A stretch of DNA of 64,000 nucleotides. Origin: Xestospongia muta. Its lineage: Eukaryota; Porifera; Demospongiae; Haplosclerida; Petrosiidae. The stretch lies in the NCBI GenBank assembly GCA_963693285.1, contig OY848927.1:2048501-2112500 (forward strand), in the 5' to 3' direction. Below, in pieces: positions 10,575 to 24,627 of the stretch (position 1 is its first letter; the number at the start of each line of letters is the position of its first letter). A model generated the notes under the pieces. The model did no database searches, was not told the origin of the DNA, and saw only the letters and a list, made by a program, of their open reading frames with translations. A program made the position numbers and the translations under genes.

Positions 10575-13181
10575 GTTAAAACTCTAAAATAAAGATTTTA
10601 AAGCTTTTTGAAAGTTAAAAAAGATTAGAAATTAACTGTGAAAACTGGTTAAATAAGATAATCTAAAGAGTTTAGTAAGTTTATCTGTCTTAAATATACT
10701 AATAAAGTAGTCTAAATAGGTTAAAACTCGAAAATAAAGAGTTTAGAGCTTTTTGAAAGTTAAAAAAGATTAGAAATTAACTGTGAAAACTGGTTAAATA
10801 AACTGATCTAAAGAGTTTAGTAAGTATATCTGTCTTAAATATACTAATAAAGTAGTCTAAATAGCTTAAAACTATAAAATAAAGTGTTTAGAGCTTTTTG
10901 AAAGTTAAAAAGGATTAGAAATTAACTGTGAAAACTGGTTAAATAAACTGATCTAAAGAGTTTAGTAAGTTTATCTGTCTTAAATATACTAATAAAGTAG
11001 TCTAAATAGGTTAAAACTCTAAACTAAAGATTTTAGAGCTTTTTGAAAGTTAAAAAAGATTAGAAATTAACTGTGAAAACTGGTTAAATAAGCTGATCTA
11101 AAGAGTTTAGTAAGTTTATCTGTCTTAAATATACTAATAAAGTAGTCTAAATAGGTTAAAACTCTAAAATAAAGAGTTTAGAGCTTTTTGAAAGTTTAAA
11201 AAGATTAGAAATTAACTGTGAAAACTGGTTAAATAAGCTGATCTAAAGAGTTTAGTAAGTTTATCTGTCTTAAATATACTAATAAAGTAGTCTAAATAGG
11301 TTAAAACTCTAAAATAAAGTGTTTAGAGCTTTTTGAAAGTTTAAAAAGATTAGAAATTAACTGTGAAAACTGGTTAAATAAGCTGATCTAAAGAGTTTAG
11401 TAAGTTTATCTGTCTTAAATATACTAATAAAGTAGTCTAAATAGGTTAAAACTCTAAAATAAAGTGTTTAGAGCTTTTTGAAAGTTAAAAAAGATTAGAA
11501 ATTAACTGTGAAAACTGGTTAAATAAGCTGATCTAAAGAGTTTAGTAAGTTTATCTGTCTTAAATATACTAATAAAGTAGTCTAAATTGGTTAAAACTAT
11601 AAAATAAAGTGTTTAGAGCTTTTTGAAAGTTAAAAACATTAGAAATTAACTGTGAAAACTGGTTAAATAAAGTGATCTAAAGAGTTTAGTAAGTTTATCT
11701 GTCTTAAATATACTAATAAAGTAGTCTAAATAGGTTAAAACTCTAAAATAAAGAGTTTAGAGCTTTTTGAAAGTTAAAAAAGATTAGAAATTAACTGTGA
11801 AAACTGGTTAAATAAGCTGATCTAAAGAGTTTAGTAAGTTTATCTGTCTTAAATATACTAATAAAGTAGTCTAAATAGGTTAAAACTATAAAATAAAGTG
11901 TTTAGAGCTTTTTCAAAGTTAAAAAAGATTAGAAATTAACTGTGAAAACTGGTTAAATAAGCTGATCTAAAGAGTTTAGTAAGTTTATCTGTCTTAAATA
12001 TACTAATAAAGTAGTCTAAATAGGTTAAAACTCTAAAATAAAGATTTTAGAGCTTTTTGAAGTTAAAAAAGATTAGAAATTAACTGTGAAAACTGGTTAA
12101 ATAAGATAATCTAAAGAGTTTAGTAAGTTTATCTGTCTTAAATATACTAATAAAGTAGTCTAAATAGGTTAAAACTCTAAAATAAAGTGTTTAGAGCTTT
12201 TTGAAATTTAAAAAAGATTCGAAATTAACTGTGAAAAATGGTTAAATAAGCTGATCTAAAGAGTTTAATAAGTATATGTGTCTTAAATATACTAATAAAG
12301 TAGTCTAAATAGCTTAAAACTATAAAATAAAGTGTTTAGAGGTTTTTGAAAGTTAAAATGGATTAGAAATTAACTGTGAAAACTGTTTAAATAAGATGAT
12401 CTAAAGAGTTTAGTAAGTTTATCTGTCTTAAATATACTAATAAAGTAGTCTAAATAGCTTAAAACTATAAAATAAAGTGTTTAGAGCTTTTTGAAACTTA
12501 AAAAGATTAGAAATTAACTGTGAAAACTGGTTAAATAAACTGATCTAAAGAGTTTAGTAAGTTTATCTCTCTTAAATATACTAATAAAGTAGTCTAAATA
12601 GGTTAAAACTCTAAAATAAAGTGTTTAGAGCTTTTTGAAAGTTGAAAAAGATTAGAAATTAACTGTGAAAACTGGTTAAATAAGCTGATCTAAAGAGTTT
12701 AGTAAGTTTATCTGTCTTAAATATACTAATAAAGTAGTCTAAACAGGTTAAAACTATAAAATAAAGTGTTTAGAGCTTTTTGAAAGTTAAAAAAGATTAG
12801 AAATTAACTGTGAAAACTGGTTAAATAAACTAATCTAAAGAGTTTAGTAAGTTTATCTGTCTTAAATATACTAATAAAGTAGTCTAAATAGGTTAAAACT
12901 CTAAAATAAAGAGTTTAGAGCTTTTTGAAAGTTTAAAAAGATTAGAAATTAACTGTGAAAACTGGTTAAATAAACTGATCTAAAGAGTTTAGTAAGTTTA
13001 TCTGTCTTAAATATACTAATAAAGTAGTCTAAATAGGTTAAAACTCTAAAATAAAGATTTTAGAGCTTTTTGAAAGTTAAAAAAGATTAGAAATTAACTG
13101 TGAAAACTGGTTAAATAAGCTGATCTAAAGAGTTTAGTAAGTTTATCTGTCTTAAATATACTAATAAAGTAGTCTAAATAG
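10575..13181 (+). repeat. 18-monomer HOR unit, 2607 bp, first copy
   Basis: It begins with a GATTTTAAAGC / GATAATC monomer and includes the CTCTAAACTAAAGATTTTAG monomer (11010), an AACATT monomer (about 11604), a complete anchor block (12024-12601), the GTTGAAAAAG monomer (12641) and AAACAGG (12743). All these recur exactly 2607 bp later. The only difference I noticed is TTTTTCAAAG near 11910 against TTTTTGAAAG in the second copy. Both ends fall on monomer boundaries. Confidence 0.9.
12024..12601 (+). repeat. Anchor block, copy 3
   Basis: It has the same four monomers as 8837-9414, 3187 bp (22 monomers) downstream. Compared with copies 1 and 2 the second monomer reads ACTGTGAAAAATGG rather than ACTGTTAAAAATGG. 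All later anchors share the GTG form, so copies 3-7 share a more recent ancestor than copies 1-2. Confidence 0.85.
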
Positions 13182-15788
13182 GTTAAAACTCTAAAATAAA
13201 GATTTTAAAGCTTTTTGAAAGTTAAAAAAGATTAGAAATTAACTGTGAAAACTGGTTAAATAAGATAATCTAAAGAGTTTAGTAAGTTTATCTGTCTTAA
13301 ATATACTAATAAAGTAGTCTAAATAGGTTAAAACTCGAAAATAAAGAGTTTAGAGCTTTTTGAAAGTTAAAAAAGATTAGAAATTAACTGTGAAAACTGG
13401 TTAAATAAACTGATCTAAAGAGTTTAGTAAGTATATCTGTCTTAAATATACTAATAAAGTAGTCTAAATAGCTTAAAACTATAAAATAAAGTGTTTAGAG
13501 CTTTTTGAAAGTTAAAAAGGATTAGAAATTAACTGTGAAAACTGGTTAAATAAACTGATCTAAAGAGTTTAGTAAGTTTATCTGTCTTAAATATACTAAT
13601 AAAGTAGTCTAAATAGGTTAAAACTCTAAACTAAAGATTTTAGAGCTTTTTGAAAGTTAAAAAAGATTAGAAATTAACTGTGAAAACTGGTTAAATAAGC
13701 TGATCTAAAGAGTTTAGTAAGTTTATCTGTCTTAAATATACTAATAAAGTAGTCTAAATAGGTTAAAACTCTAAAATAAAGAGTTTAGAGCTTTTTGAAA
13801 GTTTAAAAAGATTAGAAATTAACTGTGAAAACTGGTTAAATAAGCTGATCTAAAGAGTTTAGTAAGTTTATCTGTCTTAAATATACTAATAAAGTAGTCT
13901 AAATAGGTTAAAACTCTAAAATAAAGTGTTTAGAGCTTTTTGAAAGTTTAAAAAGATTAGAAATTAACTGTGAAAACTGGTTAAATAAGCTGATCTAAAG
14001 AGTTTAGTAAGTTTATCTGTCTTAAATATACTAATAAAGTAGTCTAAATAGGTTAAAACTCTAAAATAAAGTGTTTAGAGCTTTTTGAAAGTTAAAAAAG
14101 ATTAGAAATTAACTGTGAAAACTGGTTAAATAAGCTGATCTAAAGAGTTTAGTAAGTTTATCTGTCTTAAATATACTAATAAAGTAGTCTAAATTGGTTA
14201 AAACTATAAAATAAAGTGTTTAGAGCTTTTTGAAAGTTAAAAACATTAGAAATTAACTGTGAAAACTGGTTAAATAAAGTGATCTAAAGAGTTTAGTAAG
14301 TTTATCTGTCTTAAATATACTAATAAAGTAGTCTAAATAGGTTAAAACTCTAAAATAAAGAGTTTAGAGCTTTTTGAAAGTTAAAAAAGATTAGAAATTA
14401 ACTGTGAAAACTGGTTAAATAAGCTGATCTAAAGAGTTTAGTAAGTTTATCTGTCTTAAATATACTAATAAAGTAGTCTAAATAGGTTAAAACTATAAAA
14501 TAAAGTGTTTAGAGCTTTTTGAAAGTTAAAAAAGATTAGAAATTAACTGTGAAAACTGGTTAAATAAGCTGATCTAAAGAGTTTAGTAAGTTTATCTGTC
14601 TTAAATATACTAATAAAGTAGTCTAAATAGGTTAAAACTCTAAAATAAAGATTTTAGAGCTTTTTGAAGTTAAAAAAGATTAGAAATTAACTGTGAAAAC
14701 TGGTTAAATAAGATAATCTAAAGAGTTTAGTAAGTTTATCTGTCTTAAATATACTAATAAAGTAGTCTAAATAGGTTAAAACTCTAAAATAAAGTGTTTA
14801 GAGCTTTTTGAAATTTAAAAAAGATTCGAAATTAACTGTGAAAAATGGTTAAATAAGCTGATCTAAAGAGTTTAATAAGTATATGTGTCTTAAATATACT
14901 AATAAAGTAGTCTAAATAGCTTAAAACTATAAAATAAAGTGTTTAGAGGTTTTTGAAAGTTAAAATGGATTAGAAATTAACTGTGAAAACTGTTTAAATA
15001 AGATGATCTAAAGAGTTTAGTAAGTTTATCTGTCTTAAATATACTAATAAAGTAGTCTAAATAGCTTAAAACTATAAAATAAAGTGTTTAGAGCTTTTTG
15101 AAACTTAAAAAGATTAGAAATTAACTGTGAAAACTGGTTAAATAAACTGATCTAAAGAGTTTAGTAAGTTTATCTCTCTTAAATATACTAATAAAGTAGT
15201 CTAAATAGGTTAAAACTCTAAAATAAAGTGTTTAGAGCTTTTTGAAAGTTGAAAAAGATTAGAAATTAACTGTGAAAACTGGTTAAATAAGCTGATCTAA
15301 AGAGTTTAGTAAGTTTATCTGTCTTAAATATACTAATAAAGTAGTCTAAACAGGTTAAAACTATAAAATAAAGTGTTTAGAGCTTTTTGAAAGTTAAAAA
15401 AGATTAGAAATTAACTGTGAAAACTGGTTAAATAAACTAATCTAAAGAGTTTAGTAAGTTTATCTGTCTTAAATATACTAATAAAGTAGTCTAAATAGGT
15501 TAAAACTCTAAAATAAAGAGTTTAGAGCTTTTTGAAAGTTTAAAAAGATTAGAAATTAACTGTGAAAACTGGTTAAATAAACTGATCTAAAGAGTTTAGT
15601 AAGTTTATCTGTCTTAAATATACTAATAAAGTAGTCTAAATAGGTTAAAACTCTAAAATAAAGATTTTAGAGCTTTTTGAAAGTTAAAAAAGATTAGAAA
15701 TTAACTGTGAAAACTGGTTAAATAAGCTGATCTAAAGAGTTTAGTAAGTTTATCTGTCTTAAATATACTAATAAAGTAGTCTAAATAG
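13182..15788 (+). repeat. 18-monomer HOR unit, 2607 bp, second copy
   Basis: This is the direct tandem partner of 10575-13181. Markers pair at a constant 2607: GATTTT at 10594 and 13201, AACATT at 11638 and 14245, GAAGTT at 12058 and 14665, GTTG at 12641 and 15248. At 15789 the next monomer is the GAG / GCTG type rather than GATTTTAAAGC, so there is no third copy. The unit overlaps the start of the 22-monomer series, which begins at 14631 within it. Confidence 0.9.
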
Positions 15789-17818
15789 GTTAAAACTCTA
15801 AAATAAAGAGTTTAGAGCTTTTTGAAAGTTAAAAAAGATTAGAAATTAACTGTGAAAACTGGTTAAATAAGCTGATCTAAAGAGTTTAGTAAGTTTATCT
15901 GTCTTAAATATACTAATAAAGTAGTCTAAATAGGTTAAAACTATAAAAGAAAGTGTTTAGAGCTTTTTGAAAGTTAAAAAAGATTAGAAATTAACTGTGA
16001 AAACTGGTTAAATAAGCTGATCTAAAGAGTTTAGTAAGTTTATCTGTCTTAAATATACTAATAAAGTAGTCTAAATAGGTTAAAACTCTAAAATAAAGAT
16101 TTTAAAGCTTTTTGAAAGTTAAAAAAGATTAGAAATTAACTGTGAAAACTCGTTAAATAAGATGATCTAAAGAGTTTAGTAAGTTTATCTGTCTTAAATA
16201 TACTAATAAAGTAATCTAAATAGGTTAAAACTCGAAAATAAAGAGTTTAGAGCTTTTTGAAAGTTAAAAAAGATTAGAAATTAACTGTGAAAACTGGTTA
16301 AATAAGCTGATCTAAAGAGTTTAGTAAGTTTATCTGTCTTAAATATACTAATAAAGTAGTCTAAATAGGTTAAAACTCGAAAATAAAGTGTTTAGAGCTT
16401 TTTGAAAGTTTAAAAAGATTAGAAATTAACTGTGAAAACTGGTTAAATAAGCTGATCTAAAGAGTTTAGTAAGTTTATCTGTCTTAAATATACTAATAAA
16501 GTAGTCTAAATAGGTTAAAACTATAAAATAAAGTGTTTAGAGCTTTTTGAAAGTTAAAAAAGATTAGAAATTAACTGTGAAAACTGGTTAAATAAGCTGA
16601 TCTAAAGAGTTTAGTAAGTTTATCTGTCTTAAATATACTAATAAAGTAGTCTAAATAGGTTAAAACGCAAAAATAAAGTGTTTTTAGCTTTTTGAAAGTT
16701 AAAAAAGATTAGAAATTAACTGTGAAAACTGGTTAAATAAGCTGATCTAAAGAGTTTAGTAAGTTTATCTGTCTTAAATATACTAATAAAGTAGTCTAAA
16801 TAGGTTAAAACGCAAAAATAAAGTGTTTTTAGCTTTTTGAAAGTTAAAAAAGATTAGAAATTAACTGTGAAAACTGGTTAAACAAGCTGATCTAAAGAGT
16901 TTAGTAAGTTTATCTGTCTTAAATATACTAATAAAGTAGTCTAAATAGGTTAAAACTCTAAAATAAAGTGTTTAGAGCTTTTTGAAAGTTTGAAAAGATT
17001 AGAAATTAACTGCGAAAACTGGTTCAATAAGATGATCTAAAGAGTTTAGTAAGTTTATCTGTCTTAAATATACTAATAAAGTAGTCTAAATAGGTTAAAA
17101 CTCTAAAATAAAGAGTTTAGAGCTTTTTGAAAGTTAAAGAAGATTAGAAATTAACTGTGAAAACTGGTTAAATAAGCTGATCTAAAGAGTTTAGTAAGTT
17201 TATCTGTCTTAAATATACTAATAAAGTAGTCTAAATAGGTTAAAACTCTAAAATAAAGATTTTAAAGCTTTTTGAAAGTTAAAAAAGATTAGAAATTAAC
17301 TGTGAAAACTGGTTAAATAAGATAATCTAAAGAGTTTAGTAAGTTTATCTGTCTTAAATATACTAATAAAGTAGTCTAAATAGGTTAAAACTCGAAAATA
17401 AACAGTTTAGAGCTTTTTGAAAGTTTAAAAAGATTAGAAATTAACTGTGAAAACTGGTTAAATAAACTGATCTAAAGAGTTTAGTAAGTATATCTGTCTT
17501 AAATATACTAATAAAGTAGTCTAAATAGCTTAAAACTATAAAATAAAGTGTTTAGAGCTTTTTGAAAGTTAAAAAGGATTAGAAATTAACTGTGAAAACT
17601 GGTTAAATAAGCTGATCTAAAGAGTTTAGTAAGTTTATCTGTCTTAAATATACTAATAAAGTAGTCTAAATAGGTTAAAACTCTAAAATAAAGATTTTAA
17701 AGCTTTTTGAAAGTTAAAAAAGATTAGAAATTAACTGTGAAAACTGGTTAAATAAGATAATCTAAAGAGTTTAGTAAGTTTATCTGTCTTAAATATACTA
17801 ATAAAGTAGTCTAAATAG
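14631..17818 (+). repeat. 22-monomer HOR unit, 3188 bp, unit 1 of the 14.6-28.8 kb series
   Basis: It opens with an anchor block (14631-15208). Markers that recur at +3188 are CTATAAAAGAAAG (15941, 19129), CTCGAAAAT (16376, 19564) and the GAAGTT monomer (14665, 17853). It keeps GTTGAAAAAG and AAACAGG from the preceding 18-monomer unit, which units 2 and 3 have lost. It lacks the TTCAATAAACTG monomer that the later units gained. Confidence 0.85.
16659..16948 (+). repeat. Tandem pair of CGCAAAAATAAAG monomers
   Basis: Two consecutive monomers (16659-16803, 16804-16948) carry ACGCAAAAATAAAG and GTGTTTTTAGC. The second also has TTAAACAAGC. In HOR copies 1 and 2 the type occurs singly (near 1304 and 6809). 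The pair recurs at 19846-20135, 23178-23467 and 28250-28539, so a one-monomer duplication became fixed in this lineage. At 28250 both members have TTAAACAAGC, suggesting local conversion. Confidence 0.8.
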
Positions 17819-20800
17819 GTTAAAACTCTAAAATAAAGATTTTAGAGCTTTTTGAAGTTAAAAAAGATTAGAAATTAACTGTGAAAACTGGTTAAATAAG
17901 ATAATCTAAAGAGTTTAGTAAGTTTATCTGTCTTAAATATACTAATAAAGTAGTCTAAATAGGTTAAAACTCTAAAATAAAGTGTTTAGAGCTTTTTGAA
18001 ATTTAAAAAAGATTCGAAATTAACTGTGAAAAATGGTTAAATAAGCTGATCTAAAGAGTTTAATAAGTATATGTGTCTTAAATATACTAATAAAGTAGTC
18101 TAAATAGCTTAAAACTATAAAATAAAGTGTTTAGAGGTTTTTGAAAGTTAAAATGGATTAGAAATTAACTGTGAAAACTGTTTAAATAAGATGATCTAAA
18201 GAGTTTAGTAAGTTTATCTGTCTTAAATATACTAATAAAGTAGTCTAAATAGCTTAAAACTATAAAATAAAGTGTTTAGAGCTTTTTGAAACTTAAAAAG
18301 ATTAGAAATTAACTGTGAAAACTGGTTAAATAAACTGATCTAAAGAGTTTAGTAAGTTTATCTCTCTTAAATATACTAATAAAGTAGTCTAAATAGGTTA
18401 AAACTCTAAAATAAAGTGTTTAGAGCTTTTTGAAAGTTAAAAAAGATTAGAAATTAACTGTGAAAACTGGTTAAATAAGCTGATCTAAAGAGTTTAGTAA
18501 GTTTATCTGTCTTAAATATACTAATAAAGTAGTCTAAATAGGTTAAAACTATAAAATAAAGTGTTTAGAGCTTTTTGAAAGTTAAAAAAGATTAGAAATT
18601 AACTGTGAAAACTGGTTAAATAAACTAATCTAAAGAGTTTAGTAAGTTTATCTGTCTTAAATATACTAATAAAGTAGTCTAAATAGGTTAAAACTCTAAA
18701 ATAAAGAGTTTAGAGCTTTTTGAAAGTTTAAAAAGATTAGAAATTAATTGTGAAAACTGGTTAAATAAACTGATCTAAAGAGTTTAGTAAGTTTATCTGT
18801 CTTAAATATACTAATAAAGTAGTCTAAATAGGTTAAAACTCTAAAATAAAGATTTTAGAGCTTTTTGAAAGTTAAAAAAGATTAGAAATTAACTGTGAAA
18901 ACTGGTTAAATAAGCTGATCTAAAGAGTTTAGTAAGTTTATCTGTCTTAAATATACTAATAAAGTAGTCTAAATAGGTTAAAACTCTAAAATAAAGAGTT
19001 TAGAGCTTTTTGAAAGTTAAAAAAGATTAGAAATTAACTGTGAAAACTGGTTAAATAAGCTGATCTAAAGAGTTTAGTAAGTTTATCTGTCTTAAATATA
19101 CTAATAAAGTAGTCTAAATAGGTTAAAACTATAAAAGAAAGTGTTTAGAGCTTTTTGAAAGTTAAAAAAGATTAGAAATTAACTGTGAAAACTGGTTAAA
19201 TAAGCTGATCTAAAGAGTTTAGTAAGTTTATCTGTCTTAAATATACTAATAAAGTAGTCTAAATAGGTTAAAACTCTAAAATAAAGATTTTAAAGCTTTT
19301 TGAAAGTTAAAAAAGATTAGAAATTAACTGTGAAAACTCGTTAAATAAGATGATCTAAAGAGTTTAGTAAGTTTATCTGTCTTAAATATACTAATAAAGT
19401 AGTCTAAATAGGTTAAAACTCGAAAATAAAGAGTTTAGAGCTTTTTGAAAGTTAAAAAAGATTAGAAATTAACTGTGAAAACTGGTTAAATAAGCTGATC
19501 TAAAGAGTTTAGTAAGTTTATCTGTCTTAAATATACTAATAAAGTAGTCTAAATAGGTTAAAACTCGAAAATGAAGTGTTTAGAGCTTTTTGAAAGTTTA
19601 AAAAGATTAGAAATTAACTGTGAAAACTGGTTAAATAAGCTGATCTAAAGAGTTTAGTAAGTTTATCTGTCTTAAATATACTAATAAAGTAGTCTAAATA
19701 GGTTAAAACTATAAAATAAAGTGTTTAGAGCTTTTGAAAGTTAAAAAAGATTAGAAATTAACTGTGAAAACTGGTTAAATAAGCTGATCTAAAGAGTTTA
19801 GTAAGTTTATCTGTCTTAAATATACTAATAAAGTAGTCTAAATAGGTTAAAACGCAAAAATAAAGTGTTTTTAGCTTTTTGAAAGTTAAAAAAGATTAGA
19901 AATTAACTGTGAAAACTGGTTAAATAAGCTGATCTAAAGAGTTTAGTAAGTTTATCTGTCTTAAATATACTAATAAAGTAGTCTAAATAGGTTAAAACGC
20001 AAAAATAAAGTGTTTTTAGCTTTTTGAAAGTTAAAAAAGATTAGAAATTAACTGTGAAAACTGGTTAAACAAGCTGATCTAAAGAGTTTAGTAAGTTTAT
20101 CTGTCTTAAATATACTAATAAAGTAGTCTAAATAGGTTAAAACTCTAAAATAAAGTGTTTAGAGCTTTTTGAAAGTTTGAAAAGATTAGAAATTAACTGC
20201 GAAAACTGGTTCAATAAGATGATCTAAAGAGTTTAGTAAGTTTATCTGTCTTAAATATACTAATAAAGTAGTCTAAATAGGTTAAAACTATAAAATAAAG
20301 TGTTTAGAGCTTTTTGAAAGTTAAAAAAGATTAGAAATTAACTGTGAAAACTGGTTCAATAAACTGATCTAAAGAGTTTAGTAAGTTTATCTGTCTTAAA
20401 TATACTAATAAAGTAGTCTAAATAGGTTAAAACTCTAAAATAAAGAGTTTAGAGCTTTTTGAAAGTTAAAGAAGATTAGAAATTAACTGTGAAAACTGGT
20501 TAAATAAGCTGATCTAAAGAGTTTAGTAAGTTTATCTGTCTTAAATATACTAATAAAGTAGTCTAAATAGGTTAAAACTCTAAAATAAAGATTTTAAAGC
20601 TTTTTGAAAGTTAAAAAAGATTAGAAATTAACTGTGAAAACTGGTTAAATAAGATAATCTAAAGAGTTTAGTAAGTTTATCTGTCTTAAATATACTAATA
20701 AAGTAGTCTAAATAGGTTAAAACTCGAAAATAAACAGTTTAGAGCTTTTTGAAAGTTTAAAAAGATTAGAAATTAACTGTGAAAACTGGTTAAATAAACT

Positions 20801-21150
20801 GATCTAAAGAGTTTAGTAAGTATATCTGTCTTAAATATACTAATAAAGTAGTCTAAATAGCTTAAAACTATAAAATAAAGTGTTTAGAGCTTTTTGAAAG
20901 TTAAAAAGGATTAGAAATTAACTGTGAAAACTGGTTAAATAAGCTGATCTAAAGAGTTTAGTAAGTTTATCTGTCTTAAATATACTAATAAAGTAGTCTA
21001 AATAGGTTAAAACTCTAAAATAAAGATTTTAAAGCTTTTTGAAAGTTAAAAAAGATTAGAAATTAACTGTGAAAACTGGTTAAATAAGATAATCTAAAGA
21101 GTTTAGTAAGTTTATCTGTCTTAAATATACTAATAAAGTAGTCTAAATAG
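17819..21150 (+). repeat. 23-monomer HOR unit, 3332 bp, unit 2
   Basis: It opens with an anchor block (17819-18396) and repeats unit 1 in order with one extra monomer at 20281-20425. It pairs with unit 3 at a constant +3332: TTAATTG at 18748 and 22080, CGAAAATGAAG near 19566 and 22898, and a one-T deletion (GAGCTTTTGAAAG) at 19731 and 23063. The last three variants are absent from unit 1, so units 2 and 3 are sister copies. Confidence 0.9.
20281..20425 (+). repeat. Monomer gained in units 2-4 (TTCAATAAACTG)
   Basis: This CTATAAAATAAAGTG monomer with CTGGTTCAATAAACTG lies between a CTGCG / TTCAATAAGATG monomer and an AAAGAAG monomer. In unit 1 those neighbours are adjacent (boundary near 17094). 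Equivalents sit at about 23613 and 28685, the latter with CTCT in place of CTAT. The shared TTCAATAA with the monomer before suggests origin by copying of part of that neighbour. Confidence 0.7.
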
Positions 21151-23612
21151 GTTAAAACTCTAAAATAAAGATTTTAGAGCTTTTTGAAGTTAAAAAAGAT
21201 TAGAAATTAACTGTGAAAACTGGTTAAATAAGATAATCTAAAGAGTTTAGTAAGTTTATCTGTCTTAAATATACTAATAAAGTAGTCTAAATAGGTTAAA
21301 ACTCTAAAATAAAGTGTTTAGAGCTTTTTGAAATTTAAAAAAGATTCGAAATTAACTGTGAAAAATGGTTAAATAAGCTGATCTAAAGAGTTTAATAAGT
21401 ATATGTGTCTTAAATATACTAATAAAGTAGTCTAAATAGCTTAAAACTATAAAATAAAGTGTTTAGAGGTTTTTGAAAGTTAAAATGGATTAGAAATTAA
21501 CTGTGAAAACTGTTTAAATAAGATGATCTAAAGAGTTTAGTAAGTTTATCTGTCTTAAATATACTAATAAAGTAGTCTAAATAGCTTAAAACTATAAAAT
21601 AAAGTGTTTAGAGCTTTTTGAAACTTAAAAAGATTAGAAATTAACTGTGAAAACTGGTTAAATAAACTGATCTAAAGAGTTTAGTAAGTTTATCTCTCTT
21701 AAATATACTAATAAAGTAGTCTAAATAGGTTAAAACTCTAAAATAAAGTGTTTAGAGCTTTTTGAAAGTTAAAAAAGATTAGAAATTAACTGTGAAAACT
21801 GGTTAAATAAGCTGATCTAAAGAGTTTAGTAAGTTTATCTGTCTTAAATATACTAATAAAGTAGTCTAAATAGGTTAAAACTATAAAATAAAGTGTTTAG
21901 AGCTTTTTGAAAGTTAAAAAAGATTAGAAATTAACTGTGAAAACTGGTTAAATAAACTAATCTAAAGAGTTTAGTAAGTTTATCTGTCTTAAATATACTA
22001 ATAAAGTAGTCTAAATAGGTTAAAACTCTAAAATAAAGAGTTTAGAGCTTTTTGAAAGTTTAAAAAGATTAGAAATTAATTGTGAAAACTGGTTAAATAA
22101 ACTGATCTAAAGAGTTTAGTAAGTTTATCTGTCTTAAATATACTAATAAAGTAGTCTAAATAGGTTAAAACTCTAAAATAAAGATTTTAGAGCTTTTTGA
22201 AAGTTAAAAAAGATTAGAAATTAACTGTGAAAACTGGTTAAATAAGCTGATCTAAAGAGTTTAGTAAGTTTATCTGTCTTAAATATACTAATAAAGTAGT
22301 CTAAATAGGTTAAAACTCTAAAATAAAGAGTTTAGAGCTTTTTGAAAGTTAAAAAAGATTAGAAATTAACTGTGAAAACTGGTTAAATAAGCTGATCTAA
22401 AGAGTTTAGTAAGTTTATCTGTCTTAAATATACTAATAAAGTAGTCTAAATAGGTTAAAACTATAAAAGAAAGTGTTTAGAGCTTTTTGAAAGTTAAAAA
22501 AGATTAGAAATTAACTGTGAAAACTGGTTAAATAAGCTGATCTAAAGAGTTTAGTAAGTTTATCTGTCTTAAATATACTAATAAAGTAGTCTAAATAGGT
22601 TAAAACTCTAAAATAAAGATTTTAAAGCTTTTTGAAAGTTAAAAAAGATTAGAAATTAACTGTGAAAACTCGTTAAATAAGATGATCTAAAGAGTTTAGT
22701 AAGTTTATCTGTCTTAAATATACTAATAAAGTAGTCTAAATAGGTTAAAACTCGAAAATAAAGAGTTTAGAGCTTTTTGAAAGTTAAAAAAGATTAGAAA
22801 TTAACTGTGAAAACTGGTTAAATAAGCTGATCTAAAGAGTTTAGTAAGTTTATCTGTCTTAAATATACTAATAAAGTAGTCTAAATAGGTTAAAACTCGA
22901 AAATGAAGTGTTTAGAGCTTTTTGAAAGTTTAAAAAGATTAGAAATTAACTGTGAAAACTGGTTAAATAAGCTGATCTAAAGAGTTTAGTAAGTTTATCT
23001 GTCTTAAATATACTAATAAAGTAGTCTAAATAGGTTAAAACTATAAAATAAAGTGTTTAGAGCTTTTGAAAGTTAAAAAAGATTAGAAATTAACTGTGAA
23101 AACTGGTTAAATAAGCTGATCTAAAGAGTTTAGTAAGTTTATCTGTCTTAAATATACTAATAAAGTAGTCTAAATAGGTTAAAACGCAAAAATAAAGTGT
23201 TTTTAGCTTTTTGAAAGTTAAAAAAGATTAGAAATTAACTGTGAAAACTGGTTAAATAAGCTGATCTAAAGAGTTTAGTAAGTTTATCTGTCTTAAATAT
23301 ACTAATAAAGTAGTCTAAATAGGTTAAAACGCAAAAATAAAGTGTTTTTAGCTTTTTGAAAGTTAAAAAAGATTAGAAATTAACTGTGAAAACTGGTTAA
23401 ACAAGCTGATCTAAAGAGTTTAGTAAGTTTATCTGTCTTAAATATACTAATAAAGTAGTCTAAATAGGTTAAAACTCTAAAATAAAGTGTTTAGAGCTTT
23501 TTGAAAGTTTGAAAAGATTAGAAATTAACTGCGAAAACTGGTTCAATAAGATGATCTAAAGAGTTTAGTAAGTTTATCTGTCTTAAATATACTAATAAAG
23601 TAGTCTAAATAG

Positions 23613-24192
23613 GTTAAAACTATAAAATAAAGTGTTTAGAGCTTTTTGAAAGTTAAAAAAGATTAGAAATTAACTGTGAAAACTGGTTCAATAAACTGAT
23701 CTAAAGAGTTTAGTAAGTTTATCTGTCTTAAATATACTAATAAAGTAGTCTAAATAGGTTAAAACTCTAAAATAAAGAGTTTAGAGCTTTTTGAAAGTTA
23801 AAGAAGATTAGAAATTAACTGTGAAAACTGGTTAAATAAGCTGATCTAAAGAGTTTAGTAAGTTTATCTGTCTTAAATATACTAATAAAGTAGTCTAAAT
23901 AGGTTAAAACTACAAAATAAAGTGTTTAGAGCTTTTTGAAAGTTAAAAAGGATTAGAAATTAACTGTGAAAACTGGTTCAATAAACTGATCTAAAGAGTT
24001 TAGTAAGTTTATCTGTCTTAAGTATACTAATAAAGTAGTCTAAATAGGTTAAAACTCTAAAATAAAGAGTTTAGAGCTTTTTGAAAGTTAAAGAAGATTA
24101 GAAATTAACTGTGAAAACTGGTTAAATAAGCTGATCTAAAGAGTTTAGTAAGTTTATCTGTCTTAAATATACTAATAAAGTAGTCTAAATAG
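23613..24192 (+). repeat. Dimer duplication: two TTCAATAAACTG / AAAGAAG pairs
   Basis: A monomer with TTCAATAAACTG followed by one with TTAAAGAAG occurs at 23613-23902 and again, 290 bp later, at 23903-24192. The second pair has private changes CTACAAAAT, AAGGATT and TTAAGTATACT. Elsewhere in domain I the pair is single, so this is a local in-register duplication. Confidence 0.75.
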
Positions 24193-24627
24193 GTTATAAC
24201 TCTAAAATAAAGAGTTTAGAGCTTTTTGAAAGTTAAAAAAGATTAGAAATTAACTGTGAAAACTGGTTAAATAAGCTGATCTAAAGAGTTTAGTAAGTTT
24301 ATCTGTCTTAAATATACTAATAAAGTAGTCTAAATAGGTTAAAACTCGAAAATAAAGATTTTAAAGCTTTTTGAAAGTTAAAAAAGATTAGAAATTAACT
24401 GTGAAAACTGGTTAAATAAGATAATCTGAAGAGTTTAGTAAGTTTATCTGTCTTAAATATACTAATAAAGTAGTCTAAATAGGTTAAAACTCGAAAATAA
24501 AGAGTTTAGAGCTTTTTGAAAGTTAAAAAAGATTAGAAATTAACTGTAAAAACTGGTTAAATAAGCTGATCTAAAGAGTTTAGTAAGTATATCTGTCTTA
24601 AATATACTAATAAAGTAGTCTAAATAG